A stretch of 64,000 nt of DNA from Actinophytocola glycyrrhizae (GCF_042653545.1 NZ_JBHSIS010000022.1:644875-708874); one strand, 5' to 3'. Shown: positions 41,618 to 51,469, numbered from the stretch's first letter. Translations and numbers: made by a program. The notes: a model not told the origin generated them from the sequence alone.

Positions 41618-42778
41618 GTGCACAACGGTGTGGATTCGGGGTTGTTCGGCCAGACCGCGCACAGTCCGTCGTTCTTCGAGCTGGCCAGGCGGATGGGGGA
41701 CCACGGCAGGCAGCTGGTTGACTTCTGCATCCCGTGCAACCCGTACTTCCCCACCCCGGAGATGTTCGACGAGCTGGCCGGCAACCTGGAGATGATGCTC
41801 AAGTTCTACCCCAGCGACGCGGACACGATCACCCGCCAGCTCGCGCGGGTGCTCGGGCTGAACCCGGCGACAGTCGCGATGGCCAACGGGTCGACCGAGC
41901 TGATCACATGGATGGACCACCTGTGGGTCCACGAGAGCGTCGCGATCCCCATCCCGACGTTCGGGCGCTGGACCGACCAGCCGATGGAGACCGGCAAGCG
42001 GGTCGACATGTTCCCGCTGCGTGAGGTGGACTTCTTCCAGCTCAGCGTGGACGAGTACGTGCGGTTCATCCGGTCGCGCGGGTCGCGGGTCGCCGTGCTG
42101 TGCAACCCCAACAACCCCGACGGCGGGTACCTGCCGCGTCGCGAGGTGGTGCGGTTCATGGACGAGCTGTCCGACCTCGACCTGGTGGTGATCGACGAGT
42201 CGTTCATCGACTTCGTCGAGGCCGAGCCCGCGCCGTCGGTCGCCTCGGACGCCGCGATCCGGCCGAACGTGGTGGTGCTCAAGAGCCTCGGCAAGAACTT
42301 CGGGCTGCACGGCATCCGGTTCGGCTACCTGGTCGCGAACCCGGGGCTCGCGCGGAAGATGCGCGGCACCCTGCCGAAGTGGAACCTGAACTCACTCGCC
42401 GAGTCGATCGTGTTCATGCTCGGCGCCCACGGTGCCGAGTACCGGGAGAGCCTGCGGCTGCTGGCCCGCGACCGGTACGGCATGGGCATGCAGCTCGCGC
42501 GGGTGCCCGAGCTGTCGGTGTACTCGTCGCAGGCGAACTTCCTGCTGGTGAAGCTGGGCCCCGGGGTGGACGGCACCGCGTTGCGGGACCACCTGATCAG
42601 CCGCCACCAGGTGTTCATCCGCGAGTGCGGCAACAAGCTGGGGATGAGCAACCAGTTCGTGCGCCTGGTCGTCCGCCCGCAGCAGGACGTGGCGCGCCTG
42701 ATGGAGGGACTCGACGACTACCTGCAGCCCCGCTGGGACGACGAGCTGGCCCGCCGCCGCGACGCCCAGAGCGCGTGA
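41618..42778 (+). CDS. HisC-like class I/II aminotransferase
   Basis: The 386-residue PLP enzyme of fold type I resembles histidinol-phosphate aminotransferase and the CobD/threonine-phosphate decarboxylase group. Motifs are ANGSTELI (phosphate loop), CNPNNPDGGYL, VVIDESFIDF and SLGKNFGLHGIRFGYL with PLP-binding Lys226. It lacks the rest of a his operon. It is convergent with threonine synthase (16-nt gap), which suggests but does not prove a role in phosphorylated amino-acid chemistry. GTG at 41618 fits the spacing to a GGAACGGA stretch; GTG at 41588 is possible. Confidence 0.85.
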   Translation: MHNGVDSGLFGQTAHSPSFFELARRMGDHGRQLVDFCIPCNPYFPTPEMFDELAGNLEMMLKFYPSDADTITRQLARVLGLNPATVAMANGSTELITWMDHLWVHESVAIPIPTFGRWTDQPMETGKRVDMFPLREVDFFQLSVDEYVRFIRSRGSRVAVLCNPNNPDGGYLPRREVVRFMDELSDLDLVVIDESFIDFVEAEPAPSVASDAAIRPNVVVLKSLGKNFGLHGIRFGYLVANPGLARKMRGTLPKWNLNSLAESIVFMLGAHGAEYRESLRLLARDRYGMGMQLARVPELSVYSSQANFLLVKLGPGVDGTALRDHLISRHQVFIRECGNKLGMSNQFVRLVVRPQQDVARLMEGLDDYLQPRWDDELARRRDAQSA

Positions 42779-42794
42779 ACCACCTGGGCCTGAC

Positions 42795-44018
42795 CTACTG
42801 AAGTGGCAGCAGCCCGTCCTTGGCCAGCAGCGGCGCTTCCGCGCCGGGTGCCGTGTGCGGGTACTTCAGGTTGCTGCCGGTGTTGAGCACCACGACCTCC
42901 TCCGACCCGTCCAGCCAGCCGTCGGCCCGCAGCCGTGCCACCGCCGTGAGCGTCGCGGCGCCCTCCGGGCACATCAGCACCCCCTCGGTCGCCGCGCATT
43001 CGGCCTGTGCGGCGAGGATGTCCGCGTCGTCGACCGCGACCGCGGTGCCGCCGGTGTCGCGGATCGCCGACAGGATGAGGAAGTCGCCGACCGCGCTGGC
43101 CACGTTGATGCCGAACGCCACGGTCGCCGCGCCCTCCCACGGTCGCGCGGTCTGTGCGCCCTGCTCGAACGCGCGCACGATCGGTGCCACACCGGAGGAC
43201 TGCACGGCCACCAGACGCGGCAGCCTGCCGGTCAGCCAGCCGAGCGCGACCAGCTCGTCGAGCGCCTTGCGGATGCCGATCAGCCCGACCCCGCCGCCGG
43301 TGGGGTAGACGATCACGTCCGGCATCCGCCAGCCGAGCTGCTCGGCGATCTCCATCCCCATCGTCTTCTTGCCCTCGATGCGGTAGGGCTCCTTGAGCGT
43401 CGCGGTGTCGAACCAGCCGTCGGCGACGGCCTGCGCGGCGAGCTTGCCCGCGTCGCCGATCAGACCGTCCACGACGTACAGGCGCGCGCCCGCCATCGCG
43501 CACTCCATACGGGTGATCCTCGGCGCCTCCCGCGGCATCACGATCAGCGCCTCGAGGCCGGCGCGGGCCGCGTAGGCGGCCCACGCCGCGCCCGCGTTCC
43601 CGTTGGTGGGCATGGTGATCCGGTCGATGCCGAGCTCCAGCGCGCGGGATACGCCGACCGCGGCGCCGCGCGACTTGAAGCTGCCGGTCGGCAGCATGCC
43701 CTCGTCCTTCACGAGCAGGTCCGGCACGCCGATGCGGGCGCCGTAGGACCGCAGCGGCAGGATCGGGCTCATCCCCTCGCCGAGCGACACCACGTGCCTG
43801 CGGTCGCGGACGGGCAGCAGCTCGCGGTAGCGCCACAGGTCACCCGGCCGGCTCGCGATGTCCGCTGTGGACACCGTGCGCGCGACCAGGTCGAGGTCGT
43901 AGCGGACGAGCAGGGGGGTGCCGCACTCGCACAGGTTCTGTGGTTCGTCGGCGTCGTACCGCGTGCCGCACCGGCCGCACTCCAGGTGGGACAGTGCGCT
44001 GTTCCATGGCTCTGCCAA
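42795..44018 (-). CDS. thrC: threonine synthase
   Basis: This PLP enzyme (fold type II) converts O-phosphohomoserine to threonine. The 407-residue protein has an N-terminal zinc-ribbon-like segment with Cys14, Cys17, Cys30 and Cys32. PLP-binding Lys115 is in LPTGSFKSRGAA, and the Asn/Gly loop (PTNGNAGAAWAAYAARAG) and glycine-rich phosphate loop PTGGGVGLIG are present. It stands outside a hom-thrC-thrB operon, so it may be a second copy or have another substrate (for example a cysteate- or diaminopropionate-type reaction). ATG at 44018. Confidence 0.88.
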   Translation of the reverse strand: MAEPWNSALSHLECGRCGTRYDADEPQNLCECGTPLLVRYDLDLVARTVSTADIASRPGDLWRYRELLPVRDRRHVVSLGEGMSPILPLRSYGARIGVPDLLVKDEGMLPTGSFKSRGAAVGVSRALELGIDRITMPTNGNAGAAWAAYAARAGLEALIVMPREAPRITRMECAMAGARLYVVDGLIGDAGKLAAQAVADGWFDTATLKEPYRIEGKKTMGMEIAEQLGWRMPDVIVYPTGGGVGLIGIRKALDELVALGWLTGRLPRLVAVQSSGVAPIVRAFEQGAQTARPWEGAATVAFGINVASAVGDFLILSAIRDTGGTAVAVDDADILAAQAECAATEGVLMCPEGAATLTAVARLRADGWLDGSEEVVVLNTGSNLKYPHTAPGAEAPLLAKDGLLPLQ

Positions 44019-44193
44019 CGGATCTCCTCGCGCCAGGGTGATGGCTCACCAAGTCCGTTCTAGCACCGCTCGCTTCGCAGGAGCAATACTGGATTTTAGA
44101 TTCAATGTTGTGCGCCGCCGCGCCGATCTGCTCGCACGCCGCCGACGACGGCTCGGTACCGTGATCCGGTCACTGACCAGCGGGAGGACGGCG

Positions 44194-44859
44194 ATGTCGC
44201 TGCCGAGGAGCACCCTGAGCAGCATGGCGTACGGTGAGCTGCGCCAGGCGATTCTCAGTGGGCGGTTGGCGCCGGGGGCACACGTGTCCGTGCGCCCGCT
44301 CTGCGAGGAGTTCGGCCTGTCGGCGACGCCGGTGAAGGCCGCGCTGACCGCACTGGAGCGGGAGGGCTTCCTCGTGCTCCACCCGCACCGCGGCTTCTTC
44401 GTGCCCGAGGTCGACCGCGACGACATGCAGGAGCTGTACGAACTGCGCGAGGTGCTGGACGGCATAGCGGCCCGGCGCGCCGCCGCCGCTCCTTCCCGCG
44501 ATGCGCTGGTCGCGCGGCTGACCGAGCTGGTGGCAGAGCAGGCGGCGGCGGTCGAGGCGCGGGACCTGTCCGGGTACGGCGATCTTGATGTGCGGTTTCA
44601 CCAGGAGATTCTCGAGGCCGCCGGTAACCGGCGCCTGCGGCACGTCGCCGAGAACATGATCGGGCAGCTCCGGTTGGGGCGGGCCACCTCGGCTCGCGTG
44701 CCGGGGCGGCCTTCCGCCGCGCTCGTCGAGCACCGGGAGATCGTGGCCGCTATCGCGGCCGGTCGGCAGCAGCAGGCCGAACGGTCGGCTCGGCGGCACG
44801 TTCGCAAGTCCGCCAATGCTCTCGATCGGTTTCTCGACCGGGGTGGACGGGCTTCTTGA
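44194..44859 (+). CDS. GntR-family regulator (FadR/FCD type)
   Basis: The 221-residue regulator has an N-terminal winged helix (SMAYGELRQAILSGRLAPGAHVSVRPLCEEFGLSA, split as HTH ~10-70) and a C-terminal FCD ligand domain with metal-binding-type Asp/His positions (DLDVRFHQEIL; LVEHREIVAAI). ATG at 44194 is preceded by GGGAGG. It is divergent from thrC, with ~175 bp between them; it may regulate thrC or the convergent aminotransferase. Confidence 0.92.
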   Translation: MSLPRSTLSSMAYGELRQAILSGRLAPGAHVSVRPLCEEFGLSATPVKAALTALEREGFLVLHPHRGFFVPEVDRDDMQELYELREVLDGIAARRAAAAPSRDALVARLTELVAEQAAAVEARDLSGYGDLDVRFHQEILEAAGNRRLRHVAENMIGQLRLGRATSARVPGRPSAALVEHREIVAAIAAGRQQQAERSARRHVRKSANALDRFLDRGGRAS

Positions 44860-44899
44860 TCGTCGGCTTGCCTGCCTGATGGCCGGACGGGCAGGCCGA

Positions 44900-44986
44900 T
44901 GCCCTGAAAGGCGCGTTCAGGGCGCTCAGCGCCCTGAACGGCCCATTGGCGGCACTCGTCACGCGTCAACGCGTCTTTCACGGCGC
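44900..44986. repeat. 55-bp palindrome family, composite copy E
   Basis: The core 44900-44954 has the family left arm (TGCCCTGAAAGGCGCGTTCA) and inner hairpin but a diverged right arm ending ATTGGCGGCA. It is followed to 44986 by ACGCG-rich sequence ending CTTTCACGGCGC. Read in reverse, core plus extension match copy A at 6142-6228, so A and E form a subfamily in opposite orientation. It is intergenic, 40 bp after the GntR stop. Confidence 0.7.
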
Positions 44987-45079
44987 TGGCCCGCCCTGCT
45001 GGGCCCGTGTTGTGAATCGGTACCGCCATCTAGCCTATTGACGTCACTGAGTCACCAATCGGACACTAGGGCCGCTTGG

Positions 45080-45091
45080 GTAAACGATTAC
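45080..45091. promoter_or_regulatory. LacI-type operator-like motif
   Basis: GTAAACGATTAC, with central CG and GTAA/TTAC half-sites, resembles LacI-family (cre-like) operators. It lies 55 bp before the start of the first gene of the five-gene secreted-enzyme cluster, 37 bp after a TTGACG (45038-45043) that could be a -35 box. No LacI gene is in the window. Confidence 0.4.
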
Positions 45092-45145
45092 TCGGGTGCG
45101 TATCGACCGTCCCCTGCCTCTGCGGTTGATCGAAAGGTGTCCTCG

Positions 45146-48100
45146 ATGTCGAGAATCGCCGTCCTGCTCTGTGTTGCGCTCGTCGTGCTCGGGTTGGGGC
45201 CTGTCTCCGGTGCGGGGGCGCAGCCGCGCGCCGGGGACGGGACCGTCGGGTGGGACACCTACCGGCGGTTGGATCTGCTGCCCGATCTCGCGGGCGGGTC
45301 GCAGACCAAGCAGTTCTCCAGCTTCGCGCGGAACGGCACCAACGACGACGGGTTCGTCGGGCGGTACTCGTGTCTGCGCACCAACGGGCCGGGGTGTGTC
45401 CTCGCCGAGGAACGGGGGGCCGGGGAGATTCAGTCGATCTGGTTCACGCGGGACGAGGGGAACGTGTCGGCGACCGGGAACATCCGGATCGTGCTCGACG
45501 GGGTCACCGTGCTCGACGCGAGTCTGCAGCGGGTCGTGAACGGGGACTTCGGGGCGCCGTTCGTGTTCCCGCTCGTCACCAACGCCGACCAGACCTCCGG
45601 GGGCGTCACGATCAAGGTGCCGATGCCCTACCGGTCCTCGATGCTCGTCACCACCACCAGCAACCCGCTCTTCTACCACGTCGGGTACCGGGAGTTCGCC
45701 GACGCGGACGGGGTCACACGCTTCAACCCGGCGGATCCCGCGAACGACGTCATCTCCTTGCTGCGCAACGCGGGGCGGCAGGATCCCAAGCCCGCCCAGC
45801 CCGGTGCCGCCACCGTCGGTGCCACGGTCTCGCCGGGGGCCGGTGGGGCCGCGACCATCGCCACGCTCGCCGGGCCCGGTGCGGTCACCGCGGTTCGGGT
45901 GCGGGTGCCCGACCACCTCGCCACCGAGGCCAACCTCGCTGGGTTGCGGCTGCGGGGGACGTTCGACGGACGGTCCACTGTAGACGCTCCGCTCGGGGAG
46001 TTCTTCGGGGCCGGGCTCGGCGAGCGGGAGGTGCGTTCGCTGATGTTCTCCATGGACGCCGCGGCCGGTGGGTGGTACAGCGCGTGGTGGATGATGCCCT
46101 ACGCGAACAGCGCCACCCTGAGCATCGCGAACACCACCGGTGCGACCGTCAGCGGCATCCGCACCGAGGTCACGTACGCGCCGAACGGCAAGTGGGCCAC
46201 CGAACTGGCGGTGAGCGGGAACGCCGGGTACTTCACCACGCAGTCCCGTGCGGGCACCACCACGCAGGCCCGTGACTGGGTGGTCGCCGACCAGCCGGGG
46301 CGCGGGCGGCTGGTCGGGGTCACGCAGGTGGTGCGGAACTCGGTCGCCGGGGGCAACGAACGCGGTTACCTCGAAGGTGACGAGCGCATCCAGGTCGACG
46401 GGTCGCTGACGCCGCAGATCTACGGCACCGGCACCGAGGACTTCTACGAGTCCGGCTGGTACTTCAACCGGGGCGAGTACTCCGGGGTGTTCACCGGCAA
46501 CACCGGGCACCGGGTCCGCACCAGCACGTGCGCGGTCGAGTGCGACTCCATGTACCGGCTGCAGATCGGCGACGCCGTCTCCTACTCGACCGGGCTGCGG
46601 TTCGGGATCGAGCACGGGGCGCAGAACGACATGCCCGTCGCCGAGAGCACCACCGCGTTCCTCTACACGAAGCCGCAGCTGGCGGGCCGCACCACCGACA
46701 CGATCGTCGTCGGTGACGCCGGTAGCCGGACCGCCCACTCCTACACCGAGTCCGGCGCCGCCTCGCAGTACGGGCTGACCAGCGTGTACGAGGGCGACGA
46801 CGACCACATCGGGGTCACCGGCCAGGTCCGGTCCACCGGCGGCGCCATCAGCTTCCGGCTCGCCGTCGACCCCGGCAACCAGGGGGTCCGGCTCCGGCGC
46901 ACCAGCGACCAGAACGCCGCCTACCAGAGCGCCGCGGTGACCGTGGACGGCGCGGCCGCCGGGACGTGGGTGCAGGCGCTGGGCAACCAGTCGCAGCGCT
47001 GGCTCGACGACGACTTCACGGTGCCGTCCGCGCTGACCGCGGGGAAGTCCGCCATCACCGTTCGTCTCGTGCCGAGTGGTCCACAGTGGACGGCCAACCG
47101 GTACGCGGCGGTCAACCTCGTCGCGCCGTTCACCGACACCACACCGCCGAGCGGGGTCGCGACCCCGGCCGTCGGCGGGCGGACGCACGCGGTCGCGTTG
47201 AGCTGGCCGCCAGCCACCGACAACGTCGGGGTCGCCAACTACCGCGTGTACGCCTCCACCAACTCGTCGGTGCCGATCACCGGCGGCAACCTGGTCGGCA
47301 CCAGCACCACACCCGGGTTCCGGCACGGGCCGCTGCCCGCGAACACCACCCGGCACTACCGCGTGGTCGCCGTCGACCGGGCGGGCAACGCGGGCGCCGC
47401 GTCCGGCGTGGTCAGTGCGACCACCACGGTCCCGGTCACGACCGACGTCGACGGCGACCGCCGCGACGACGCCGTGCTGTTCACCCAGGGTGCCACCAAC
47501 GACGTCTACACGGCCCTGTCGTCCGGCAGCGCGTTCGGTGGCCGGGTCAAGGGGCACGACTTCTTCTCCGTCACCGGCGAGGTGCCGCTGACCGGCGACT
47601 TCAACGGCGACGGCCGTTCGGACATCGTGACGTTCACCAGGGGCGAGGCCGCCGACGTGTACGTCGCCCTGTCGAACGGGACCGGGTTCGCCGGCACCTC
47701 GGTGCGCTGGCACGACTACTTCGCCGTCGGCACCGAGAAGCCGGCCGTCGGCGACGTGAACGGCGACGGGCGCGACGACATCATCACGTTCACCTGCGGC
47801 AGCGCGGGCGACGTCTACGTGGCGCTGTCGACCGGCTCGTCGTTCAGGCCGGGCGTCAAGTGGTCCGATAGCTTCTGCGTCGGCGACGAGCGGCCCGCGG
47901 TCGGCGACTTCGACGGCGACGGCCGCGACGACGTGGTGACGTTCACCGGCGGTACCAGGGGCGACGCGTACGTGTCGCTGTCCAACGGCACCGCGTTCGT
48001 GCAGGAAGGCTGGCTCTGGCACGACAACTTCGCGGTCGGCACCGAGTTGGCCGGCGCGGCGGACGTGAACGGGGACGGGCGTGACGACGTGGTCACGTTC

Positions 48101-48379
48101 ACCCGCGGCGCCGCCGCGGACGTCTACGTGTCCCTTTCGGACGGTGGCCGGTTCGTGCAGAACGCGTGGAAGTGGCACGACTTCTTCGCGGTCGGCGCCG
48201 AGCTGCCCGGCCTCGGTGACGTCAACGGCGACGGCCGTGCCGACATACTGACGTTCACGAACAACGCGGCCGCGGACGTGTTCGCGGCGACCTCGACCGG
48301 GTCGGCCTTCTCCGGCACCACCGTCCGGTGGCACGACGACTTCGGCAACGGTACCGAGATCCCCCGCCCGACCATCTGA
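45146..48379 (+). CDS. secreted DUF2961/GH172-like enzyme with six FG-GAP repeats
   Basis: A protein of 1,077 residues: signal peptide (1-29), a DUF2961 catalytic region (~35-420+; IQSIWFTR, GYLEGDERIQVDG, the GTGTEDFYESGWYFN motif with Glu431), a jelly-roll extension and an Fn3-type domain (~670-760). Six FG-GAP/VCBS repeats (~765-1077, DFNGDGRDDIVTF type, ~51 residues each) follow. DUF2961 is now GH172, with alpha-D-fructofuranosidase and D-arabinofuranosidase activities known. It is the first of five adjacent genes sharing this C-terminal module. ATG at 45146 gives the signal peptide. Confidence 0.9.
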   Translation: MSRIAVLLCVALVVLGLGPVSGAGAQPRAGDGTVGWDTYRRLDLLPDLAGGSQTKQFSSFARNGTNDDGFVGRYSCLRTNGPGCVLAEERGAGEIQSIWFTRDEGNVSATGNIRIVLDGVTVLDASLQRVVNGDFGAPFVFPLVTNADQTSGGVTIKVPMPYRSSMLVTTTSNPLFYHVGYREFADADGVTRFNPADPANDVISLLRNAGRQDPKPAQPGAATVGATVSPGAGGAATIATLAGPGAVTAVRVRVPDHLATEANLAGLRLRGTFDGRSTVDAPLGEFFGAGLGEREVRSLMFSMDAAAGGWYSAWWMMPYANSATLSIANTTGATVSGIRTEVTYAPNGKWATELAVSGNAGYFTTQSRAGTTTQARDWVVADQPGRGRLVGVTQVVRNSVAGGNERGYLEGDERIQVDGSLTPQIYGTGTEDFYESGWYFNRGEYSGVFTGNTGHRVRTSTCAVECDSMYRLQIGDAVSYSTGLRFGIEHGAQNDMPVAESTTAFLYTKPQLAGRTTDTIVVGDAGSRTAHSYTESGAASQYGLTSVYEGDDDHIGVTGQVRSTGGAISFRLAVDPGNQGVRLRRTSDQNAAYQSAAVTVDGAAAGTWVQALGNQSQRWLDDDFTVPSALTAGKSAITVRLVPSGPQWTANRYAAVNLVAPFTDTTPPSGVATPAVGGRTHAVALSWPPATDNVGVANYRVYASTNSSVPITGGNLVGTSTTPGFRHGPLPANTTRHYRVVAVDRAGNAGAASGVVSATTTVPVTTDVDGDRRDDAVLFTQGATNDVYTALSSGSAFGGRVKGHDFFSVTGEVPLTGDFNGDGRSDIVTFTRGEAADVYVALSNGTGFAGTSVRWHDYFAVGTEKPAVGDVNGDGRDDIITFTCGSAGDVYVALSTGSSFRPGVKWSDSFCVGDERPAVGDFDGDGRDDVVTFTGGTRGDAYVSLSNGTAFVQEGWLWHDNFAVGTELAGAADVNGDGRDDVVTFTRGAAADVYVSLSDGGRFVQNAWKWHDFFAVGAELPGLGDVNGDGRADILTFTNNAAADVFAATSTGSAFSGTTVRWHDDFGNGTEIPRPTI

Positions 48380-48395
48380 CACAACGGGGTACACC

Positions 48396-49940
48396 ATGCG
48401 CGCCAGCAGATTCGCGGCGGCCGTGACCGCGGTCGCCATCCTCCCGCTCGCCGCGGGCATCGCCACGGCGGCACCGAAGCCCCCCGACGGGCCCAGCGCA
48501 CCGTGGGCCGACGACACCCCGGCGGCGGCCGGCATGGCCGCCGGGCCCCGGCCCGACTTCCGGGCGCCGTGGCCGTGCGGCCAGCAGCGGCAGTACTACC
48601 ACCACTCCAGCGAGGTCGTGAACGCGCTCGACTTCAACCTCGCGGGCAGCGAGGACCACGGCACGCCCGCGCTCGCGAGCGCGGCGGGCACCGTGATCGA
48701 CGTGGTGTCGAGCAACACCGGCTACGGCAACCACGTGCGCGTCGACCACGGCGGCGGGTGGACGTCGATGGTCGCGCACCTGTCGGCGTTCAGCGTCAGC
48801 CGGGGCCAGTACGTGGTCGCGGGCACCGAGCTCGGCAAGGTCGGCACCACCGGCAACTCGACCGGCCCGCACCTGCACTACGAGCAGGAGGCGGACGGCG
48901 CCAACCAGCCGATCGTCATCGACGGCGTCCCGCTCCGCTACAGCTCCGCGATCTCCTACCACACCAGCGGGAACTGCGGCGGCGGCGCGAGCACGATGTT
49001 CGGCGGCTCGCCGACCGACTTCAACGGTGACGGTCGCGACGACATCGTCACATTCAACCAGGGCGCCCTTGGCGATGTGTACGTGGCGTTGTCGAACGGT
49101 TCCGGGTTTGCCGGGACGTCGGTGAAGTGGCATGCCTTCTTCGCTCCCGGTGGTGAGACGCCGTTGACCGGTGACTTCGACGGGGATGGCCGCGACGACA
49201 TCGTGACGTTCACGCACGGTTCGTTGAACGACGTCTATGTGGCGTTGTCGAACGGGTCGTCGTTCGGGCCGGGTGTGAAGTGGCACGACTTCTTCGCGCT
49301 GGGTGGTGAGGTTCCGGCGGTCGGTGACGTGAACGGTGATGGCCGCGACGACATCGTCACGTTCACCCGGGGCACCTCGGGGGACGTGTACGTGGCGCTG
49401 TCCACCGGCACCGCGTTCGCGGCATCGGTGCGCTGGCACGACTTCTTCGCGCTCGGCGGCGAGTTCCCCGCGGTCGGTGACGTGAACGGGGACGGGCGCG
49501 ACGACATCATCACGTTCACGCGCGGCACCGCCGGTGACGTGTTCGTCGCTTTGTCCGACGGCGCCCGCTTCGTCGGCACCACCGTGAAGTGGCACGACCT
49601 GTTCGCCGTCGGCACCGAACAGCCCCGCGTCGGCGACTTCGACGGGGACGGCAAGGCCGACATCGCGACCTTCACGAACAACGCGGCGGCGGACGTGTAC
49701 GTCGCCACCTCGACCGGCACCGGCTTCACCGGCACCACGGTCAAGTGGCACGACTTCTTCGGGCTCGCCGGAGAGTTCCCGTACGCGGGTGACTTCGACG
49801 GCGACGGCGTCTCCGACATCGTGACCTTCACGCTCGGTTCGACCAACGACGTGTACGTGGCGACCTCGACCACGACCGGGTTCGGGCCGGGGGTGCGCTG
49901 GCACGACTTCTTCGGTCTGAACGGTGAACGAGTCCTCTGA
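48396..49940 (+). CDS. secreted M23 peptidase with six FG-GAP repeats
   Basis: The 514-residue protein has a signal peptide (1-25), an M23/LytM-type domain (~55-195: VVNALDFNLAGSEDHGTPALA; GYGNHVRVDHGGGWTSMVAHLS; the zinc HxH of TGPHLHYEQ, His159/His161) and six FG-GAP repeats (~205-514). M23 enzymes cut peptide cross-bridges of peptidoglycan. It starts 16 nt after the preceding stop, so it is very likely in the same operon. Several repeat stretches are nearly identical in DNA to those of the next gene. Confidence 0.92.
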   Translation: MRASRFAAAVTAVAILPLAAGIATAAPKPPDGPSAPWADDTPAAAGMAAGPRPDFRAPWPCGQQRQYYHHSSEVVNALDFNLAGSEDHGTPALASAAGTVIDVVSSNTGYGNHVRVDHGGGWTSMVAHLSAFSVSRGQYVVAGTELGKVGTTGNSTGPHLHYEQEADGANQPIVIDGVPLRYSSAISYHTSGNCGGGASTMFGGSPTDFNGDGRDDIVTFNQGALGDVYVALSNGSGFAGTSVKWHAFFAPGGETPLTGDFDGDGRDDIVTFTHGSLNDVYVALSNGSSFGPGVKWHDFFALGGEVPAVGDVNGDGRDDIVTFTRGTSGDVYVALSTGTAFAASVRWHDFFALGGEFPAVGDVNGDGRDDIITFTRGTAGDVFVALSDGARFVGTTVKWHDLFAVGTEQPRVGDFDGDGKADIATFTNNAAADVYVATSTGTGFTGTTVKWHDFFGLAGEFPYAGDFDGDGVSDIVTFTLGSTNDVYVATSTTTGFGPGVRWHDFFGLNGERVL

Positions 49941-49970
49941 AGAAAAACCCCTGCTGACAAAGGATTCGCG

Positions 49971-51458
49971 ATGACAAGATGGAGACGCGGTGCGCTGGTG
50001 TGCGTTGCCGCGCTGGCCATGACGGGAATGGCGGTGCCCGCGTCGGCCGCGCCGGCCGACCCGGCGGCCCCCGGCGACCACGTGCCGCTGTCGGTGGAAC
50101 CGCTGGCGTGTTCGAGCATCCCCGCCAACCACGACCCGAACGTGATCAAGGTCGTCTACCAGGTCGGTCTCGACCGCAGCGTGTCGCAGAAGGTGATGCT
50201 CGCCGCGTTCGAGGCGGGCTGGGTCGAGTCGCACATGAACAACCTGAACTGCGGCGACAAGGACTCCCTCGGCGTCTTCCAGCAGCGGCCGAGCCAGGGC
50301 TGGGGCACCCCGGAGCAGATCATGAACGTGTCGTACGCGGCGACGCAGTTCTTCGTGCAGGCACAGCGCAACGAGCCGCTGTACCCGAACTACACGGCGG
50401 GCCTGCTCGCGCAGAGCGTGCAGCGGTCGTGCTGCCCGGAGCGGTACGACCAGGCCGAGGGCAGGGCACGCGCGATGATGGACGAGGCACGCGGCCTCGT
50501 CGGCGGTGCCCGGGCGTTCACCGGCTCGCCGACCGACTTCAACGGTGACGGTCGCGACGACATCGTCACGTTCAACCAGGGCACCCTTGGCGATGTGTAC
50601 GTGGCGTTGTCGAACGGCGCGGGATTCGCCGGGACGTCGGTGCGCTGGCACGACTTCTTCGCCCCCGGTGGTGAGACGCCGTTGACCGGGGACTTCAACA
50701 GTGACGGTCGCGATGACATCGTCACCTTCACACACGGCTCGCTGAACGACGTCTACGTGGCGCTGTCCACCGGCTCGTCGTTCGGGCCGGGTGTGAAGTG
50801 GCACGACTTCTTCGCGCTGGGTGGTGAGGTTCCGGCGGTCGGTGACGTGAACGGCGACGGCCGCGACGACATCATCACGTTCACCCGCAACAACCTCGCC
50901 GATGTCTATGTCGCCCTGTCGACCGGCTCGTCGTTCGCGGCGTCGGTGCGCTGGCACGACTACTTCGGGCTCGCCGGGGAGGTCCCCGGTGTCGGCGACG
51001 TCAACGGGGACGGCAGGGCGGACCTCGTGGTGTTCACCAACAACGCGGCGGCCGACGTGTACGTGGCGCTGTCCACCGGGTCCGGGTTCGCCGGCACGTC
51101 GGTGAAGTGGCACGAGTTCTTCTCGATCGGCGGGGAGTCGCCACGCATCGGCGACTTCAACGGCGACGGCAGGGCCGACATCGCGACGTTCACCAACAAC
51201 GCGGCCGCGGACGTGTACGTCGCGACCTCGACGGGGTCGGCGTTCGCGGGCACCACGGTCAAGTGGCACGACTTCTTCGCGCTGGCGGGCGAGTTCCCGT
51301 ACACCGGTGACTTCGACGGCGACGGCCGCGACGACGTCGTCACCTTCACCAGGGGCTCGCTGAACGACGTCTACGTCGGCCTGTCCAACGGCACCGGCTT
51401 CGCGGGCGGTGCCAAGTGGCACGACTTCTTCGGGCTCAACGGCGAAATCACCCTGTAG
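49971..51458 (+). CDS. secreted lysozyme-like protein with six FG-GAP repeats
   Basis: The 495-residue protein has a signal peptide (1-27, ending PASAAPA), an N-terminal ~130-residue domain and six FG-GAP repeats (~180-495). The domain has the pattern VMLAAFEAGWVESHMNNLN, SLGVFQQRPSQGWGTPEQI, YAATQFF, seen in actinobacterial lysozyme-/transglycosylase-like proteins. The Glu in WVESH is the likely catalytic acid. Two Cys (CC) near 150 and one near 47/77 may form disulfides. It would cleave glycan strands. The intergenic gap to the M23 gene is 30 nt. Confidence 0.85.
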   Translation: MTRWRRGALVCVAALAMTGMAVPASAAPADPAAPGDHVPLSVEPLACSSIPANHDPNVIKVVYQVGLDRSVSQKVMLAAFEAGWVESHMNNLNCGDKDSLGVFQQRPSQGWGTPEQIMNVSYAATQFFVQAQRNEPLYPNYTAGLLAQSVQRSCCPERYDQAEGRARAMMDEARGLVGGARAFTGSPTDFNGDGRDDIVTFNQGTLGDVYVALSNGAGFAGTSVRWHDFFAPGGETPLTGDFNSDGRDDIVTFTHGSLNDVYVALSTGSSFGPGVKWHDFFALGGEVPAVGDVNGDGRDDIITFTRNNLADVYVALSTGSSFAASVRWHDYFGLAGEVPGVGDVNGDGRADLVVFTNNAAADVYVALSTGSGFAGTSVKWHEFFSIGGESPRIGDFNGDGRADIATFTNNAAADVYVATSTGSAFAGTTVKWHDFFALAGEFPYTGDFDGDGRDDVVTFTRGSLNDVYVGLSNGTGFAGGAKWHDFFGLNGEITL

Positions 51459-51469
51459 AGGAGCGTGAC

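Noticed and set aside
41618..44018. Natural-product gene cluster around the aminotransferase and threonine synthase
   Set aside because: No synthetase, synthase or tailoring genes accompany them; two PLP enzymes alone do not support it.
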